A DNA stretch of 64,000 bases from Shewanella chilikensis (GCF_002836945.1 NZ_NIJM01000006.1:58646-122645), one strand, 5' to 3'; shown: positions 1-9,765, counted from the stretch's first letter. The notes: a model not told the origin generated them from the sequence alone. Translations and numbers: made by a program.

Positions 1-432
1 GTGGCAGCCTTTGCAACTCTTGCCAACGGCACCGAAGGCTTTTTTCAGCTCATTCTTGTCGCCGCCTTTGGCTGCAATAGCCAGGGCGTCGGCATTGGTT
101 TGCAGTTCTTTGAACTTGGCTTCAAAGTCAGCCTTGTCGGCCCAAATCTTGGCCAGAGCTTCAGTATCACCTTTGTCGGAACCATCGATAAAGCCTTCCA
201 GTGGCAGTTTCGCCAGGGCGGCCACATTGGCTGCACGCATAGCTGCAACATCGGCGTTAAAGTCTTTCTTGCCTTTGAGCATGGCACCGATATCACCGAA
301 GTTATAGGCCATCAGGCTGAAACCAGACTGACGGTACTGGATGGCATCATCGCTGCTTTCAAAGTTGTGGGCCTGAACAGCTGTAGCGCTAAGCGCCGCG
401 GTGGCGGCTAACATCAGTAAGTATTTTTTCAT
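1..432 (-). CDS. cytochrome c' (class II c-type cytochrome), C-terminus cut by window edge
   Basis: Periplasmic class II cytochrome c, a four-helix haem protein that in this family binds small gases such as NO or carries electrons. Reading from 432 leftward gives 144 residues. A signal peptide of about 21 residues ends at AVQA. The motif YRQSGFSLM is typical of the first helix of cytochrome c'. The haem-binding CKGCH sits at the last codons before the window edge, as expected for this family, where the motif lies near the C-terminus. Only a few residues should be missing. The only other reading frame here is an antisense shadow. The family call is firm; the physiological role is inferred from the family. 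Confidence 0.9.
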   Translation of the reverse strand, partial: MKKYLLMLAATAALSATAVQAHNFESSDDAIQYRQSGFSLMAYNFGDIGAMLKGKKDFNADVAAMRAANVAALAKLPLEGFIDGSDKGDTEALAKIWADKADFEAKFKELQTNADALAIAAKGGDKNELKKAFGAVGKSCKGCH

Positions 433-585
433 TATCATTCTCACAAGTTTGTGCGTTAATGTGACATTGCTTGGCTATTGTACACATTTTGTTTGACCTA
501 GGGAGTAGACTTTTTCAGTTTACATGTAAAGTTTTGTCAGTAACTGGCTGCTAAAACACGACTTTTTTTCGCAGGAAAACAACGC

Positions 586-617
586 TATACTGTGTTCACG
601 TACCATTACGTGAACAC
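586..617 (+). promoter_or_regulatory. trpR promoter with palindromic operator candidate
   Basis: A TATACT -10 element at 586–591 is followed by a perfect inverted repeat: GTGTTCACGTA at 592–602 and its complement at 607–617, with a 4-base spacer. It overlaps the expected transcription start and ends 12 bases before the trpR start codon. No good -35 hexamer is visible. The position fits autorepression by TrpR, as in E. coli, but the sequence does not resemble the E. coli trp operator core CTAGT, so another regulator is possible. Confidence 0.5.
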
Positions 618-629
618 GAAAGAGTTGCT

Positions 630-905
630 ATGCGCCCTGATTGGATATCAGTACTGGAGAAAGTACTGGCTCACAATAATCCCGAAGACCTAAACTGCCT
701 GTTTGAATTGTTGTTGACCGATGATGAAAGACATGCCATCGCCGGCCGTTTGAAGGTGTTTCAGGTATTGCTTGAAGGGGAGATGAGTCAGCGGCAGATT
801 GCGGCCGAGTATGAGGTGAGCATAGCAACCATCACCCGTTGTTCCAACTATTTGAAGCATATGCCCGCAGCGCTGAAGGAAAAAATCCGAGCCTTGATCC
901 TTTGA
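630..905 (+). CDS. trpR: Trp operon repressor TrpR
   Basis: Tryptophan-responsive DNA-binding repressor of aromatic amino-acid genes. The 91 residues are slightly shorter than the E. coli protein (108) but cover the whole all-helical TrpR fold. LLLTDDERHAIAGRLKVFQ corresponds to the central helices, and SQRQIAAEYEVSIATITRCS is the helix-turn-helix with the conserved ATITR recognition helix. The gene is monocistronic. It starts 12 bases after a strong palindrome that may be its own operator, and it converges on a membrane-protein gene with one base between the two stops. Family assignment is confident. Confidence 0.93.
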   Translation: MRPDWISVLEKVLAHNNPEDLNCLFELLLTDDERHAIAGRLKVFQVLLEGEMSQRQIAAEYEVSIATITRCSNYLKHMPAALKEKIRALIL

Positions 906-906
906 G

Positions 907-1287
907 TTACATCAGGGGTTGTCGCGGCAATTTGTGGCGGCGGTAGAGGTGGCGCTGATTCAGAATATAGCCGCTCCAGGCACAGAAGAGCAGCCCCAGT
1001 AGCTGGTAAACTTCTTGGTCGGAAAACCTTAACAGTAGCATGCCCGACAGCAGCCAGAGGAAAGGCAATCCTGCATACAGGGGTTCGGGCCAAACTCCTC
1101 CCCGCCGTAAGCGTTTGGGATCGCTGCGTCTGTGACTCGAACGCAGGTTGTAAATCCGGGCCGCGGCCAATATAAGCAAAACGGAACCCAGGATCCCAAG
1201 CAAGGATTCGAGTAAATAGAGCGCCAGGCTACCGGTCAAAAAATACAGATAGGGCAGGCTCTCGTAGACCAATCTGGACAAGATCAC
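907..1287 (-). CDS. small inner-membrane protein, unknown function
   Basis: A 126-residue protein I do not recognise by name. It has about four hydrophobic segments (roughly residues 12–28, 30–46, 71–90 and 92–108) and basic loops rich in Arg, such as RSSHRRSDPKRLRR, so it is probably an integral inner-membrane protein. The GTG start at 1287 has no clear ribosome-binding site. An ATG at 1294 is in another frame, so the true start is uncertain. It converges with trpR. No catalytic motif is visible. Confidence 0.6.
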   Translation of the reverse strand: MILSRLVYESLPYLYFLTGSLALYLLESLLGILGSVLLILAAARIYNLRSSHRRSDPKRLRRGGVWPEPLYAGLPFLWLLSGMLLLRFSDQEVYQLLGLLFCAWSGYILNQRHLYRRHKLPRQPLM

Positions 1288-1440
1288 GGGGCATTTCTTC
1301 GCATCCGGGGTATCTATTGATTTTAGTCCAAAGAATTACGTCCAACCTTGTTTTCTAAAGTGCCATAAACAAAGAGTCCGGCATTGGCCGGACTCTCGAT
1401 TGATAGCAATAATTTGCTAGGTGGTCTGTCTGCTTGGTTA

Positions 1441-2052
1441 TTAACCGCGGCAGCCGCAACCACCGTTACCGTCACAGCCTTCTTTCTTGGCGTCTTCCTC
1501 TGCATCTGAATTACAGCAGCCGCCGTGCTCGTGATCATGACCGCCACAGCAACCGCCGTGATCCTGGCCGTGACCACCACAACCGCCATGGGCGTGGATA
1601 TGGCCGTGAGCAATCTCTTCGGCTGTCGCTTCACGCACGTCCATCACTTCGACATTAAAGGTCAGTGATTGGCCTGCCAGAGGGTGGTTGCCATCAACGA
1701 TAACACTGTTGTCCAGTACTTCGGTCACTTGTACCGGGCGCTGGCCCATTTCAGTTTCGGCGATGAAGCGCATACCAGGTACTATGTCCTGGATATCGCC
1801 AAAGGCTTCCAGAGGAACTTCCTGACGCAGACCATCATGGTATGGGCCATAGGCTTCTTCAGACTCTATGGTCACTTCCAGCGTATCGCCTTTGCTCTTG
1901 CCTTCCAGTGCTTTTTCAAGTCCCGGGATCAGGTTTTCCATACCGTGGAGGTAGACCATAGGATCTGCCTCAAAAGAACTTTCTATCAACTGACCCTTGG
2001 CGTCAGTCAGGCGGTAGTGAATGGTAACCGCACTGTGTTGGGTGATTTGCAT
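1441..2052 (-). CDS. slyD: FKBP-type peptidyl-prolyl isomerase SlyD
   Basis: Cytoplasmic prolyl cis-trans isomerase and chaperone that also handles nickel for hydrogenase maturation. Of the 203 residues, about 1–70 and 120–150 form the FKBP domain (YRLTDAKGQLIESS, NLIPGLEKALEG, AYGPYHDG). The insert-in-flap chaperone domain lies between them (IQDIVPGMRFIAETEMG). From residue 150 onward the tail is extremely rich in His and Cys (HGHIHAHGGCGGHG, GGCCGG, GCGCRG), the metal-binding signature of SlyD. It is transcribed alone, divergent from the thr region. Identification is firm. Confidence 0.96.
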   Translation of the reverse strand: MQITQHSAVTIHYRLTDAKGQLIESSFEADPMVYLHGMENLIPGLEKALEGKSKGDTLEVTIESEEAYGPYHDGLRQEVPLEAFGDIQDIVPGMRFIAETEMGQRPVQVTEVLDNSVIVDGNHPLAGQSLTFNVEVMDVREATAEEIAHGHIHAHGGCGGHGQDHGGCCGGHDHEHGGCCNSDAEEDAKKEGCDGNGGCGCRG

Positions 2053-2518
2053 ATCGCCTCCCGTTCAGAATGTGGCCGCATGATAACGTGCTTTTTCCGC
2101 GCTGGCGATATCCGAGCGTTGCTTATGCCAACTGTTGCACAGAGTTTTGCCGCCAAGATGACATTTTGGGGCAGGCTGGAACTAAAAAAGCCATTATTTT
2201 TTAAACGTCTTTTCTAAAAATTCTATTTGGGTGTCTTTGATTGCACTTGCTTGGCTGAGACTCAGCTTTTTAGCCAAATACACTTTACGTTAAGGTTAAT
2301 TATAATGAGGGAGTTTTGTTGATACTTATCCAGTTAAAAACAGACTTTGGTGAGACTTATTCAATGAGATTGGCATTTTATTAGAATTTTCATGAAAGCG
2401 CCCCTTGACAAATGCTACAGAAAAAAGCAATCCTGTTTGTATTGCTGTCATTCCAAGGAGCTAAACTCCTGAATGAACCGGCCTGAACACAAGAGAATAA
2501 AACGAGTATAGAAACCCA
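2053..2518. other. intergenic region between slyD and the thr leader
   Basis: This 466-base stretch should hold the divergent promoters of slyD and the threonine operon. A TTGACA hexamer occurs at 2405–2410, but no convincing -10 follows at the right distance. TATAGA at 2507–2512 lies too close to the leader start to be safe. No gene is supported here. Confidence 0.4.
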
Positions 2519-2590
2519 ATGTATCAGCTAAGCTCAGTTGTAATTACCACCATTACAACCACCACCATTACCAGTGTGGGGGCGGGCTGA
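2519..2590 (+). CDS. thrL: thr operon leader peptide
   Basis: A 23-codon reading frame, too short for ordinary ORF calling, translating as MYQLSSVVITTITTTTITSV followed by GAG and stop. It contains seven Thr and three Ile codons in a cluster at codons 9–18, the ribosome-stalling signal of a threonine/isoleucine attenuator. An intrinsic terminator follows 26 bases later, and then thrA. The E. coli ThrL peptide has the same design and ends in the same GAG. Ribosome stalling at the Thr/Ile codons when charged tRNA is scarce should prevent the terminator from forming. Confidence 0.92.
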   Translation: MYQLSSVVITTITTTTITSVGAG

Positions 2591-2616
2591 CTATACCCTG
2601 AAGAATTGCAAACAAG

Positions 2617-2648
2617 AAGCCCGCTCCCACCAAGGAGCGGGCTTTTTT
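2617..2648 (+). terminator. thr operon attenuator
   Basis: GCCCGCTCC at 2619–2627 pairs with GGAGCGGGC at 2634–2642 across a 6-base loop, followed by six T. It lies between the leader peptide stop and the thrA start, the position of a transcription attenuator. Confidence 0.9.
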
Positions 2649-2685
2649 GTTTCCTGGGCGGGCGCGGTATTTAAAGGAGAGACAG

Positions 2686-5151
2686 ATGAAAGTGATGAAG
2701 TTCGGCGGTACCTCGCTGGCAAACTGGCAAAGGTTTGAAATGGCAGCAGAAATTGTTCTGACCAGTGCCAGAGAAGAGCAAGTGGCCACAGTGCTGTCGG
2801 CTCCGGCAACCGTAACCAACAATCTATTGGCCATGGTTGATAGGGTATTGGCAAAGGGGGATGTCGACGAGGCGCTTGCCAAGGTGGCTGAGGTATTTGA
2901 AGCTTTGTATGCCGATGCATCTGTATCTTTTGCAGAGGAAGCCAGACAACAGCTGAAGAAGGTATTGGCACAACAGTTGGCGAGTTGGCGGGCAAAATTG
3001 GCTGGGGTTCAGCTTCTGGGGGAGTGTCCTGACAGTGTGCGGGCCGAGATCCTGGTGGCAGGTGAGCGACTCTCCGCAGCCTTGATGGTTGAAGTGCTCA
3101 AGGCCAAGGGAGTCAGTGCCGGTTTACTCGACCCGAGAGAATTATTCCTCGGCGTCGGCACACCATTGGAGTCTGTGGTGGATATCGCTGTCAGTAAGCC
3201 CAGATTTGCGTTGCTTAAACTCGATGAGCAGAGAGTGTGGGTCATGCCGGGGTTTACCGCTGCCGGTGCCGATGGCAAGGTGGTGACTCTGGGACGCAAT
3301 GGTTCGGATTATTCGGCGGCAGTTCTGGCAGCCTGTCTGGATGCTGACAGCTGCGAAATCTGGACAGATGTCGATGGGGTATACAATACCGACCCCCGGG
3401 TGGTTGCCGATGCCAAGCTGCTCTCCCAGCTCAGTTACCAAGAGGCAATGGAACTTTCCTATTTTGGCGCCAAGGTGCTGCACCCCAAGACCATTTCGCC
3501 CATAGCCCAGTTCCAAATCCCGTGCTACATCAAAAACAGCTTTAACCCCAAAGCGCCGGGCACTCTGGTATCCAATCTGCCGGATCAGACCGGGTTGCAG
3601 GTCAAGGCGATTTCCAATCTGGATAACCAAACCATGTTCAACGTCTCAGGCCCGGGAATGAAAGGCATGGTGGGGATGGCGTCGCGTATTTTGGAGTCCA
3701 TCGCCAGAGCCAAGGTTTCGGTATCGCTGATCACTCAAAGCTCCAGTGAGTACAGCATCAGTTTCTGTGTGGCCACTTTGGATGCCCCCAGAGTCAAGTG
3801 GGCGCTGGAGCAGGAGTTTGAACTAGAGCTCAAGAGTGAACTGTTGGAGCCGCTGGAGATGCGGGATCAACTGGCGATAGTGTCCCTGATAGGTGACGGT
3901 ATGCGTACCCATAAGGGTGTGGCTGCGCGCTTCTTTCAGGCCCTGGCCCAGGCCAGTGTCAATATCATCGCCATTGCCCAGGGCTCGTCCGAGCGCTCCA
4001 TTTCTGCCGTGGTCGAGCAGCGCAAGACGCGTCATGCGGTAGCTGCCTGCCATCAGGGCTTTTTCGATGTGCAGCAGTATCTCGATGTCTTCCTAGTTGG
4101 CGCCGGTAACATTGGCACAGGCTTGCTGGAGCAGATAAAACAGCAGGAAGCCATGCTCAAAGGGCAACATATTAGTATTCGGGTTTGCGCCATCGCCAAC
4201 TCAGGCAAGATGTTGCTCGACGCCGCCGGTATCTCCCTTGCCGATTGGCAGTCAAGGCTCAACGATTCGCCCGTCGCCTTTGATCTGACACAGATGTTGG
4301 CCTGGGCCAAGGAGCAGCAGTTACTCAATCCCGTATTGCTGGATTGCACCTCTTCGGATGTCATTGCCGGCCGTTATCTGGATGTGATGAATGCCGGTTT
4401 GCACGTGGTGACACCCAACAAGAAGGCCAATACCCGTGAGTTGGCTTTTTACCGCGCGCTGCGGCAAACCGCGCTGGCCCAGCGGCGCCAGTTCCTTTAT
4501 GAAACCAATGTCGGCGCCGGTTTGCCGGTTATCGATAACCTGAAAAAGTTGCTGTTTGCCGGTGATAAGCTGCTGCGTTTCCAGGGGATACTCTCGGGTT
4601 CGCTGTCGTTTATCTTCGGTATGCTGGATGAGGGGATGAGTCTGTCACAGGCCACGGCTATAGCCCGGGAAAAGTGCTTCACCGAGCCGGACCCCAGGGA
4701 CGATCTCAATGGTATGGATGTAGCGCGCAAGGTGTTGATTTTGGCACGGGAAGTGGGCTTGCCGCTGGAGCTGGATGATATTCAGGTGGAGTCTGTCTTG
4801 CCGGATGACTTCGATGCATCAGGCGATGTAGCCCAGTTTATGGCGGCTCTGCCACTGCTGGATGCGGCCGTTGCCGAGCGAGTCGCTGCCGCCCATGCCA
4901 AGGGTAAACGCCTGCGTTATGTCGGCCAGATAGATGAGTCAGGTTGCAGGGTGCGTATCGCCGAAGTGGCGGCCGATGATCCCCTGTTCAGCGTCAAAGG
5001 TGGTGAGAATGCACTGGCTTTCTACAGCCGCTACTACCAGCCGATCCCCTTTGTACTCAGAGGCTATGGTGCCGGTACTGAGGTGACGGCCGCCGGGGTG
5101 TTTGCCGACTTACTCAGAACCCTCAACTGGACTCGGGAGGTCAGCGCATGA
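2686..5151 (+). CDS. thrA: bifunctional aspartokinase / homoserine dehydrogenase I
   Basis: Catalyses the first and third steps of threonine synthesis: phosphorylation of aspartate and NAD(P)H reduction of aspartate semialdehyde to homoserine. The ATG at 2686 is chosen over an upstream TTG because AAAGGAGA precedes it at the right spacing and KFGGTS then falls at residues 5–10. The 821 residues match the ThrA family. The kinase covers about 1–290, followed by tandem ACT regulatory domains to about 455. The dehydrogenase starts with the nucleotide-binding [11 protein letters not shown] near residue 467. The stop overlaps thrB by 4 bases (ATGA). Regulation is by attenuation and, from the ACT domains, probably threonine feedback. 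Confidence 0.97.
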   Translation: MKVMKFGGTSLANWQRFEMAAEIVLTSAREEQVATVLSAPATVTNNLLAMVDRVLAKGDVDEALAKVAEVFEALYADASVSFAEEARQQLKKVLAQQLASWRAKLAGVQLLGECPDSVRAEILVAGERLSAALMVEVLKAKGVSAGLLDPRELFLGVGTPLESVVDIAVSKPRFALLKLDEQRVWVMPGFTAAGADGKVVTLGRNGSDYSAAVLAACLDADSCEIWTDVDGVYNTDPRVVADAKLLSQLSYQEAMELSYFGAKVLHPKTISPIAQFQIPCYIKNSFNPKAPGTLVSNLPDQTGLQVKAISNLDNQTMFNVSGPGMKGMVGMASRILESIARAKVSVSLITQSSSEYSISFCVATLDAPRVKWALEQEFELELKSELLEPLEMRDQLAIVSLIGDGMRTHKGVAARFFQALAQASVNIIAIAQGSSERSISAVVEQRKTRHAVAACHQGFFDVQQYLDVFLVGAGNIGTGLLEQIKQQEAMLKGQHISIRVCAIANSGKMLLDAAGISLADWQSRLNDSPVAFDLTQMLAWAKEQQLLNPVLLDCTSSDVIAGRYLDVMNAGLHVVTPNKKANTRELAFYRALRQTALAQRRQFLYETNVGAGLPVIDNLKKLLFAGDKLLRFQGILSGSLSFIFGMLDEGMSLSQATAIAREKCFTEPDPRDDLNGMDVARKVLILAREVGLPLELDDIQVESVLPDDFDASGDVAQFMAALPLLDAAVAERVAAAHAKGKRLRYVGQIDESGCRVRIAEVAADDPLFSVKGGENALAFYSRYYQPIPFVLRGYGAGTEVTAAGVFADLLRTLNWTREVSA

Positions 5152-6107
5152 GTCAGTTTATTCCCGCCAATGCACCTGTGACTGTCTATGCGCCCGCCTC
5201 TATGGGAAATGTCGGTGTCGGCTTCGATTTGCTGGGCGCCGCACTGGCCCCCATTGATGGCAGTTTACTGGGGGATACAGTTACAGTGGGCGCCGCGTCT
5301 TGCGGCGTTTCTCTGACTCAACTTGGCCCCTGGGCTCATAAGCTGCCACAGGAGCCGCAACAGAATATTGTTTATCGCTGCGCCGAGTTTTTCCTAGGTG
5401 AGGCCGGGATCAATCAAGGCGTTTCTTTGACCCTGTCCAAGAACCTGCCGGTAGGCAGCGGCCTTGGCTCCAGTGCCAGCTCAGTGGTGGCGGCGCTCTA
5501 TGGTCTCAATGAATATTTTGGTCGCCCCTATGATGAGCAGGTCTTGCTGGGGTTGATGGGGCGTTTTGAAGGGGAGATCAGTGGCTCGGTGCATTATGAC
5601 AACGTGGCGCCTTGCTACTTGGGTGGATTGCAACTGATGCTGGATTTACCCGGGCGTATCTGCGAGCCCTTGCCGGCCTTTGATTCCTGGTACTGGCTGG
5701 TGGCCTATCCCGGGATTTCATTATCGACAGCGTCCATGCGCGCCTTGATGCCGAACCAATATGACAAGGGAACCTGCATAGAATTTGGTCGCAATCTCAG
5801 CGCCTTTGTTCATGCTTGTTACCGCCAGGATGAGGCGCTGGCGCTGACTGTGTTGAAAGACGTGTTGGCCGAACCCTATCGGGCCGAGGCTATCCCCGGG
5901 TATCTGGCGGCGCGGCGCGGATTGTCTGAGCTGGGTATGTTGGCCACCGGGATTTCCGGCAGCGGCCCAACCCTGTTTTCTATCAGCGGCGATCTGGCCC
6001 GCGCCGAGCAGGCCAAGCGCTACCTGGAACAACACTATTTAACCGAAGCGGGCGGCTTTGCTCACATCTGCCGCCTGGATATGCAAGGCACCCGGGTATT
6101 GTCCTGA
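5148..6107 (+). CDS. thrB: homoserine kinase
   Basis: GHMP-family kinase that phosphorylates homoserine with ATP, the fourth step of threonine synthesis. At 319 residues it has normal family length. The GHMP ATP-binding loop [20 protein letters not shown] lies near residue 100, and the C-terminal [12 protein letters not shown] is the usual GHMP motif 3. It overlaps thrA by 4 bases, implying translational coupling, and thrC follows after 38 bases. Confidence 0.97.
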   Translation: MSQFIPANAPVTVYAPASMGNVGVGFDLLGAALAPIDGSLLGDTVTVGAASCGVSLTQLGPWAHKLPQEPQQNIVYRCAEFFLGEAGINQGVSLTLSKNLPVGSGLGSSASSVVAALYGLNEYFGRPYDEQVLLGLMGRFEGEISGSVHYDNVAPCYLGGLQLMLDLPGRICEPLPAFDSWYWLVAYPGISLSTASMRALMPNQYDKGTCIEFGRNLSAFVHACYRQDEALALTVLKDVLAEPYRAEAIPGYLAARRGLSELGMLATGISGSGPTLFSISGDLARAEQAKRYLEQHYLTEAGGFAHICRLDMQGTRVLS

Positions 6108-6145
6108 AACGCATTTTCATCCAAAAAAGAATTTAAGGCATCAAT

Positions 6146-7429
6146 ATGGAACTCTATAACCTCAAGCACCCGGCACAGCGGGTAAGTTTTACTGAAGCGC
6201 TCAAGCTGGGTCTTGGCATGGACCGAGGGCTCTTTTTCCCAACCCGGATCCCGAAACTGGCAGATGTCGATGCCTTGTTGGCTCTGCCTTTTGTCGAGCG
6301 CAGCAAGCAGATACTCGGCGCCTGGCTCGCCGATGAACTGGGGCAGGACTGTGTCGACAAACTGGTGGAGCAAGCGTTTAATTTCCCTCTGCCGCTGGTG
6401 CAGGTGGATGCGCAGCGCAGTTGTCTGGAGCTGTTTCATGGGCCAACCTTGGCTTTCAAAGACTTCGGTGCCCGTTTTATGGCTCAGTGTCTCAACCAGC
6501 TTGGCGGCTCAGAGCCGCTGACCATTTTGACCGCGACCTCCGGGGATACAGGCGCGGCGGTGGCCGATGCCTTCTTTGGCCTGGATAAGGTGCGGGTGAT
6601 GGTGCTCTATCCCAAAGGCAAGATCAGTGAGTTGCAGGAGAAGATGTTTGCCACTCTGGGCGGCAATATTCACACCGTCGCGGTCGAAGCCGACTTCGAT
6701 GCCTGTCAGCATTTGGTCAAGCAGGCCTTTGAAGACAGTGATATTCGTGACGGTTTGCACCTGAACTCGGCCAACTCCATCAATATCAGCCGTTTGCTGG
6801 CGCAGATCTGTTATTACTTTGAAGCGGTCGCCCAGCATAGAAAGCTGCATCAATCGGCGCCGGTTGTCAGTGTCCCCAGTGGTAACTTCGGTAACCTGAC
6901 CGCGGGTCTGCTGGCCAAAGCCATGGGATTGCCCATCAAGCGCTTTGTGGCGGCCACCAACAGCAATGATACTGTACCGCGCTATTTGAGTTTTGGTGAT
7001 TGGGCGCCGCGGCAAACTGTTGCGACCATGTCCAACGCCATGGATGTGTCCGAGCCGAGCAACTGGCCCAGAGTGGAAGCGATTTTTGCCGAGATGAAAT
7101 GGCCGCTGTCTGACTTGTCCGGCTTGGCGCTTTCCGAGGGGCAAACCCGTCAGGCCATGTTAGCGCTTGAGCAGACAGGTTATCTGGCAGAGCCCCATGC
7201 AGCGGTGGCCGCCGAGGCACTGCGTTTGTCACTGCAGGATGAAGAGCAGGGGATTTTTCTGGCAACCGCACATCCGGCCAAATTCAAGGATGTGGTCGAC
7301 CGCGAGTTGAACACCTGTCTGCCACTGCCAGAGGCATTGCAAAGGGTGGCTGATAAGCCGCTGCTTTCGGCTGTTCTGCCGGCCGATTTTGATAGCCTTA
7401 AACAGCATATGTTTTCGGTATTGGATTAG
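6146..7429 (+). CDS. thrC: threonine synthase
   Basis: PLP-dependent enzyme that converts O-phosphohomoserine to threonine, the last step of the pathway. Its 427 residues match the E. coli-type enzyme. The PLP lysine lies in GPTLAFKDFGARFM at about residue 105, and a phosphate-binding glycine loop is visible in SVPSGNFGNLTAG. It is the last gene of thrABC. A clear T-rich terminator is not seen after it, but two inverted repeats follow within 120 bases. Confidence 0.97.
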   Translation: MELYNLKHPAQRVSFTEALKLGLGMDRGLFFPTRIPKLADVDALLALPFVERSKQILGAWLADELGQDCVDKLVEQAFNFPLPLVQVDAQRSCLELFHGPTLAFKDFGARFMAQCLNQLGGSEPLTILTATSGDTGAAVADAFFGLDKVRVMVLYPKGKISELQEKMFATLGGNIHTVAVEADFDACQHLVKQAFEDSDIRDGLHLNSANSINISRLLAQICYYFEAVAQHRKLHQSAPVVSVPSGNFGNLTAGLLAKAMGLPIKRFVAATNSNDTVPRYLSFGDWAPRQTVATMSNAMDVSEPSNWPRVEAIFAEMKWPLSDLSGLALSEGQTRQAMLALEQTGYLAEPHAAVAAEALRLSLQDEEQGIFLATAHPAKFKDVVDRELNTCLPLPEALQRVADKPLLSAVLPADFDSLKQHMFSVLD

Positions 7430-7490
7430 GGATTAGAGCTTGGTTTTGGAGGTCAAATAGGCTTCCAAAATCAAGGGTTAGGTGAAACAT

Positions 7491-7548
7491 CTACAGCTGT
7501 AGGCGAATCAATACAGATCCAATAGATAAAACAATACGTTGGATCTGT
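7491..7548. repeat. inverted repeats downstream of thrC
   Basis: CTACAGCTGTAG at 7491–7502 is a perfect 12-base palindrome. ACAGATCCAA at 7513–7522 pairs perfectly with TTGGATCTGT at 7539–7548 across a 16-base loop. Neither is followed by a T-run. They may mark the 3' end of the thr transcript or the end of the converging gene, but this is a guess. Confidence 0.5.
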
Positions 7549-7580
7549 GTTTGGCTTGGCAGTATCTGCCAAGTGTATGA

Positions 7581-8222
7581 TCAATCCAGGTGTGGATCTG
7601 AGCCGGTTTGGTAGTCGAAAGTTGGCATGGCCCAGTGATACTTAATAGCCAGCATCCTCAAACTGAACCCCAGAGTGAGACACAGGCTGAGATTTAGCCA
7701 TTCTGCCAGTTGCCATTGCGACAAAAATACATAGAGCCCGGCAGTGATGATGGAGATCACTGCGTACAGCTCCTTGCGAAAGATCAGCGGCATCTGATTA
7801 CAGAGAATGTCGCGAATAATACCGCCGAAAACCCCGGTAACCACACCCATTACCACAGCCACTACGGGACTGAAACCCAGCAGCAGGGTCTTTTGGGCTC
7901 CGACAATGGAAAACACAGCCAGTCCAAGGGCATCGATTGCCAGAAACAGCTTTGACAGGTAACGCATCACAGGGGCGATTATCACAGTTAGCAGTGAAGC
8001 AAAGCCGATAGCCACCAGATAATGCCAGTTTTCTACCCAGATCAGCGGGTAGTTACCCAATAGCATGTCTCTGAGCGTGCCGCCGCCTATGGCGGTAGCA
8101 CAACCTATAATTACCACGCCAAAGAGATCCATCTGTTTTTTACCCGCCGCCAAGGCGCCGGTCATTGCTTCGGCCAGTACACCAATCAGCCAAAGTATGG
8201 CGATAAACTGAGCTTCTTGCAT
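7581..8222 (-). CDS. TRIC cation channel / YicG (UPF0126) family membrane protein
   Basis: Integral inner-membrane protein of 213 residues with about seven hydrophobic helices. It is built from two similar halves, each carrying a glycine-rich signature: GGGTLRDML near residue 48 and GGIIRDIL near residue 134. That duplicated G-G-x-x-R-D pattern is diagnostic of the bacterial TRIC/YicG family, which forms trimeric cation channels in structurally studied members. The physiological substrate in this organism is unknown. It stands alone, converging on thrC. Confidence 0.85.
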   Translation of the reverse strand: MQEAQFIAILWLIGVLAEAMTGALAAGKKQMDLFGVVIIGCATAIGGGTLRDMLLGNYPLIWVENWHYLVAIGFASLLTVIIAPVMRYLSKLFLAIDALGLAVFSIVGAQKTLLLGFSPVVAVVMGVVTGVFGGIIRDILCNQMPLIFRKELYAVISIITAGLYVFLSQWQLAEWLNLSLCLTLGFSLRMLAIKYHWAMPTFDYQTGSDPHLD

Positions 8223-8582
8223 AATATTCGCATCAAAATGACAGAGGATCAGAATTCTGCCGGAAAATACCGCAGTTTAACAGTGATTTTATTTAAATAT
8301 TTTGATTAGTTTTATTTATGTATTATTTGGCTTGTTTAGGTTATAAATTTTTAGTTTTATGATTTTAAATGGTTTTATTTTTTACTTTGCATGAGGATTA
8401 CTGATTGATGTGTGTGATTGTCTTTCTCTCGTTTTGTTTGGACTATTTGGCTGTGTCAATTTGGTAAAAAGTCCAGTTATATAGCTTTGCCCTCCTGGCG
8501 CTGTACAGTCAAGCCGAGCGGCGCTAGAGTGTTTTGTCCCATGTATCTTAATGTGGGCAACTGGATGTGATATGGGGGATAG
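8223..8582. other. AT-rich intergenic region upstream of ltaE
   Basis: About 360 bases between divergent genes. The part from about 8270 to 8400 is strikingly AT-rich with runs of T and A (repeated TTTTATTT-like words), unlike the surrounding genes. The ltaE ribosome-binding site GGGGG precedes its ATG. I see no gene or clear operator. The AT-rich core is a plausible H-NS-type binding or curved-DNA promoter region. Confidence 0.45.
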
Positions 8583-9599
8583 ATGATAGATTTCAGAAGT
8601 GATACCGTGACCCAACCTACTGCGGCGATGCGCCAGGCCATGGCGGCCGCGCAGGTGGGCGATGATGTTTACGGCGATGACCCTACGGTCAATCGCCTCG
8701 AAGCCATGGCCGCCGAGATGTTCGGTTTTGACAGTGCCTTGTTTACCAGCTCGGGCACTCAGGCCAACCTGTTGGCACTCATGTCCCACTGCGAGCGGGG
8801 CGATGAATACCTGTGTGGCCAACAAGCCCATAATTATAAGTTTGAAGGAGGTGGTGCGGCCGTGCTTGGCAGTATTCAGCCTCAACCACTGAATAATCAG
8901 GCCGACGGCAGTATAGCGCTTGAAGATATTCGCGCTGCCATCAAACCCGATGATTTTCACTTTGCCCGCACCCGTCTATTAAGCCTGGAAAACACCATAG
9001 GTGGAAAGGTATTGCCACAGGAATACCTGGCCAAGGCGCAGCAGTTGGCCTTCAATCACGGTTTGAAAATCCATCTTGATGGCGCACGGGTGGCCAATGC
9101 TGCTGTGGCGCAGGGGTTGGAGATAGCCGATATAACCCAATATTTCGACTCGGTATCCATCTGTCTATCCAAGGGGTTAGCGGCACCGGTTGGCTCTTTA
9201 TTACTCGGAGATGAGCGGCTTATTAATAAGGCGCGTCGCTGGCGGAAGATGCTGGGTGGCGGAATGCGCCAGGCCGGTATTCTGGCTGCGGCAGCCGAGC
9301 TGGCCTTGACTGAGCAGGTGGCGCGTTTGGCGGAAGATCACGCCAATGCCAAGGCTTTGGCCGAAGGTTTGAGTCAGTTGGAAGAATTGGCATTGGATAT
9401 GAGCCAGGTACAAACCAATATGGTGTTTGCCACTTTGGCCGATGAAGTGGATATTGAAGCTCTGGTCAAAGGCTTGTTGCAGGAAGGAGTGCGTATCAGC
9501 GGCGCTCGGCAACTACGCCTGGTGACTCACAAAGATATCAGCGCTGCTGATATCGACAAGACTCTGCAGGCCTTCAAGCGGGTGCTCAGCCAGGTTTGA
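8583..9599 (+). CDS. ltaE: low-specificity L-threonine aldolase
   Basis: PLP enzyme of fold type I that cleaves L-threonine and allo-threonine to glycine and acetaldehyde. At 338 residues it has the expected length. FRSDTVTQPTAAMRQAM at the N-terminus is the family signature. HLDGARVANA holds the PLP-contacting Asp and Arg, and SICLSKGLAAPVGS holds the Schiff-base lysine near residue 197. Its place close to thrABC links threonine synthesis and breakdown, although a TRIC-family gene on the other strand lies between. Confidence 0.95.
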   Translation: MIDFRSDTVTQPTAAMRQAMAAAQVGDDVYGDDPTVNRLEAMAAEMFGFDSALFTSSGTQANLLALMSHCERGDEYLCGQQAHNYKFEGGGAAVLGSIQPQPLNNQADGSIALEDIRAAIKPDDFHFARTRLLSLENTIGGKVLPQEYLAKAQQLAFNHGLKIHLDGARVANAAVAQGLEIADITQYFDSVSICLSKGLAAPVGSLLLGDERLINKARRWRKMLGGGMRQAGILAAAAELALTEQVARLAEDHANAKALAEGLSQLEELALDMSQVQTNMVFATLADEVDIEALVKGLLQEGVRISGARQLRLVTHKDISAADIDKTLQAFKRVLSQV

Positions 9600-9765
9600 G
9601 CACGGTCCATTAGGGTGCAGCAGGAGTTATCCTGGTGCATCGCAATGGTATTTATGAGCATAAGTTTGGTGTAACTTATTGAATTATATTGATTGAATAT
9701 TTGGCGTCCAATTTGCTTTAGTTCAAGTGCGAATTTCAATCATAGGCGAATGCGAGGACGCAAAC

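Noticed and set aside
1669..2217. 182-residue ORF antisense to slyD
   Set aside because: It mirrors the coding frame of a clear slyD gene; the composition follows from slyD codons.
2405..2427. TTGACA as the thr operon -35
   Set aside because: No acceptable -10 lies 16–18 bases downstream, and the leader starts more than 100 bases away.
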